This document shows positions 32,736 through 32,887 of a stretch of 32,887 nt of DNA, in pieces; the first letter of the stretch is position 1; every line of letters begins with the position of its first letter. The stretch is from Acidobacteriota bacterium (GTDB lineage Bacteria; Acidobacteriota; Terriglobia; Bryobacterales; Bryobacteraceae). A model generated the notes under the pieces. The model did no database searches and was not told the DNA's origin. It saw only the letters and a program-made list of their open reading frames with translations. Position numbers and translations under genes: made by a program. The DNA lies in the NCBI GenBank assembly GCA_005808865.1, contig SYKU01000393.1, positions 1 through 32,887 on the forward strand, in the 5' to 3' direction.

Positions 32736-32887
32736 TTATAATTTCAACAGTTTCACCACTGTGTGGTTGAGAAACTCCGAGCCATTGTCGCAATGAAACC
32801 CCAGTATCCGAAACGGAAACTGATGCAACATCGCCTCCAACACCGGAATCAGACACCGCTCGCTGATGGTTTCGGTGCAACCCAACA
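32736..32887 (-). pseudogene. C-terminal part of a DDE integrase (rve) transposase, cut by window edge
   Basis: The minus strand from the window end reads LGCTETISERCLIPVLEAML, HQFPFRILGFHCDNGSEFLN and HTVVKLLKL to a TAA at 32736-32738. HxDNGSEF is the second-Asp region of the rve/IS3-IS481-type integrase core, and FPF.I.GFH.DNGSEF.N is a familiar form. The frame ends soon after, before the catalytic Glu, so this copy is truncated at its C-terminus. The rest lies outside the window. Confidence 0.7.

Noticed and set aside
32686-32880. N-terminal extension of the immunity-like reading frame
   Set aside because: The same DNA codes in another frame for a clear DDE integrase segment, so the extension is a shadow.

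Overview
The window looks like chromosomal DNA of a GC-rich member of the Acidobacteriota, most likely the Bryobacterales/Solibacter group. The pointers are a protein built on the 'Solibacter' TIGR03437 beta-sandwich domain, a DUF1549/DUF1553–DUF1501–PPC secreted-protein operon, a TolB/WD40-like propeller fragment of the kind attached to Solibacter Ser/Thr kinases, a PEP-CTERM protein, and an ECF sigma/CHAT-domain operon. This assignment rests on family recognition from memory, not on a database search.

Layout. 1-96 (-): start of an IS-associated helix-turn-helix-type protein cut by the window edge. 339-5914 (-): three-gene, translationally coupled operon for large exported proteins (DUF1549/DUF1553 with haem-like Cys-His motifs, Tat-exported DUF1501, PPC-domain protein). 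6034-6380 (+): frameshifted IS110-type transposase tail. 6673-11165 (+): housekeeping translation/export cluster ffh-rpsP-khpA-rimM-trmD-rplS-rnhB plus a small membrane protein, with several 4-bp or 10-bp overlaps. 11166-11435 (+): IS1634-type transposase remnant. 11482-14126 (-): flbD-motA-motB flagellar motor genes followed by an exported alkaline-phosphatase-superfamily enzyme. 14127-15249: decayed DNA with a possible creatininase relic. 15250-21032 (-): probable operon of an NHL/TIGR03437 protein, a secreted GH2 glycosidase and a diadenylate-cyclase-fold protein with a degenerate active site, behind a good sigma-70-type promoter. 21723-22403 (-): PEP-CTERM protein. 22869-24041 (+): mandelate-racemase-type enolase-superfamily enzyme. 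24343-25248 (-): SAM methyltransferase. 25313-25720 (+): propeller fragment. 26136-29933 (-): CHAT protease-like protein, ECF sigma factor and zinc-finger anti-sigma factor in one operon, with a near-perfect palindrome over the start. 30476-31321 (+): alpha/beta hydrolase. 31326-32887: graveyard of fragments (nitrilase tail, frameshifted RHS repeats, immunity-like protein, DDE integrase tail).

How the genes fit together. The 6.7-11.2 kb cluster makes the protein-targeting GTPase, two ribosomal proteins, ribosome maturation and tRNA modification enzymes and RNase HII, a classical bacterial arrangement. The flagellar block gives stator proteins and a small regulator. The most system-like loci are the CHAT–ECF sigma–anti-sigma operon with its palindromic start region (candidate signal-responsive protease/regulatory module) and the NHL–GH2–DAC-like operon, where a nucleotide-cyclase fold that seems to have lost its catalytic RHR motif is co-transcribed with exported carbohydrate-active and beta-propeller proteins. 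Gene remnants and IS pieces lie at most operon borders, suggesting repeated insertion and decay between conserved blocks.
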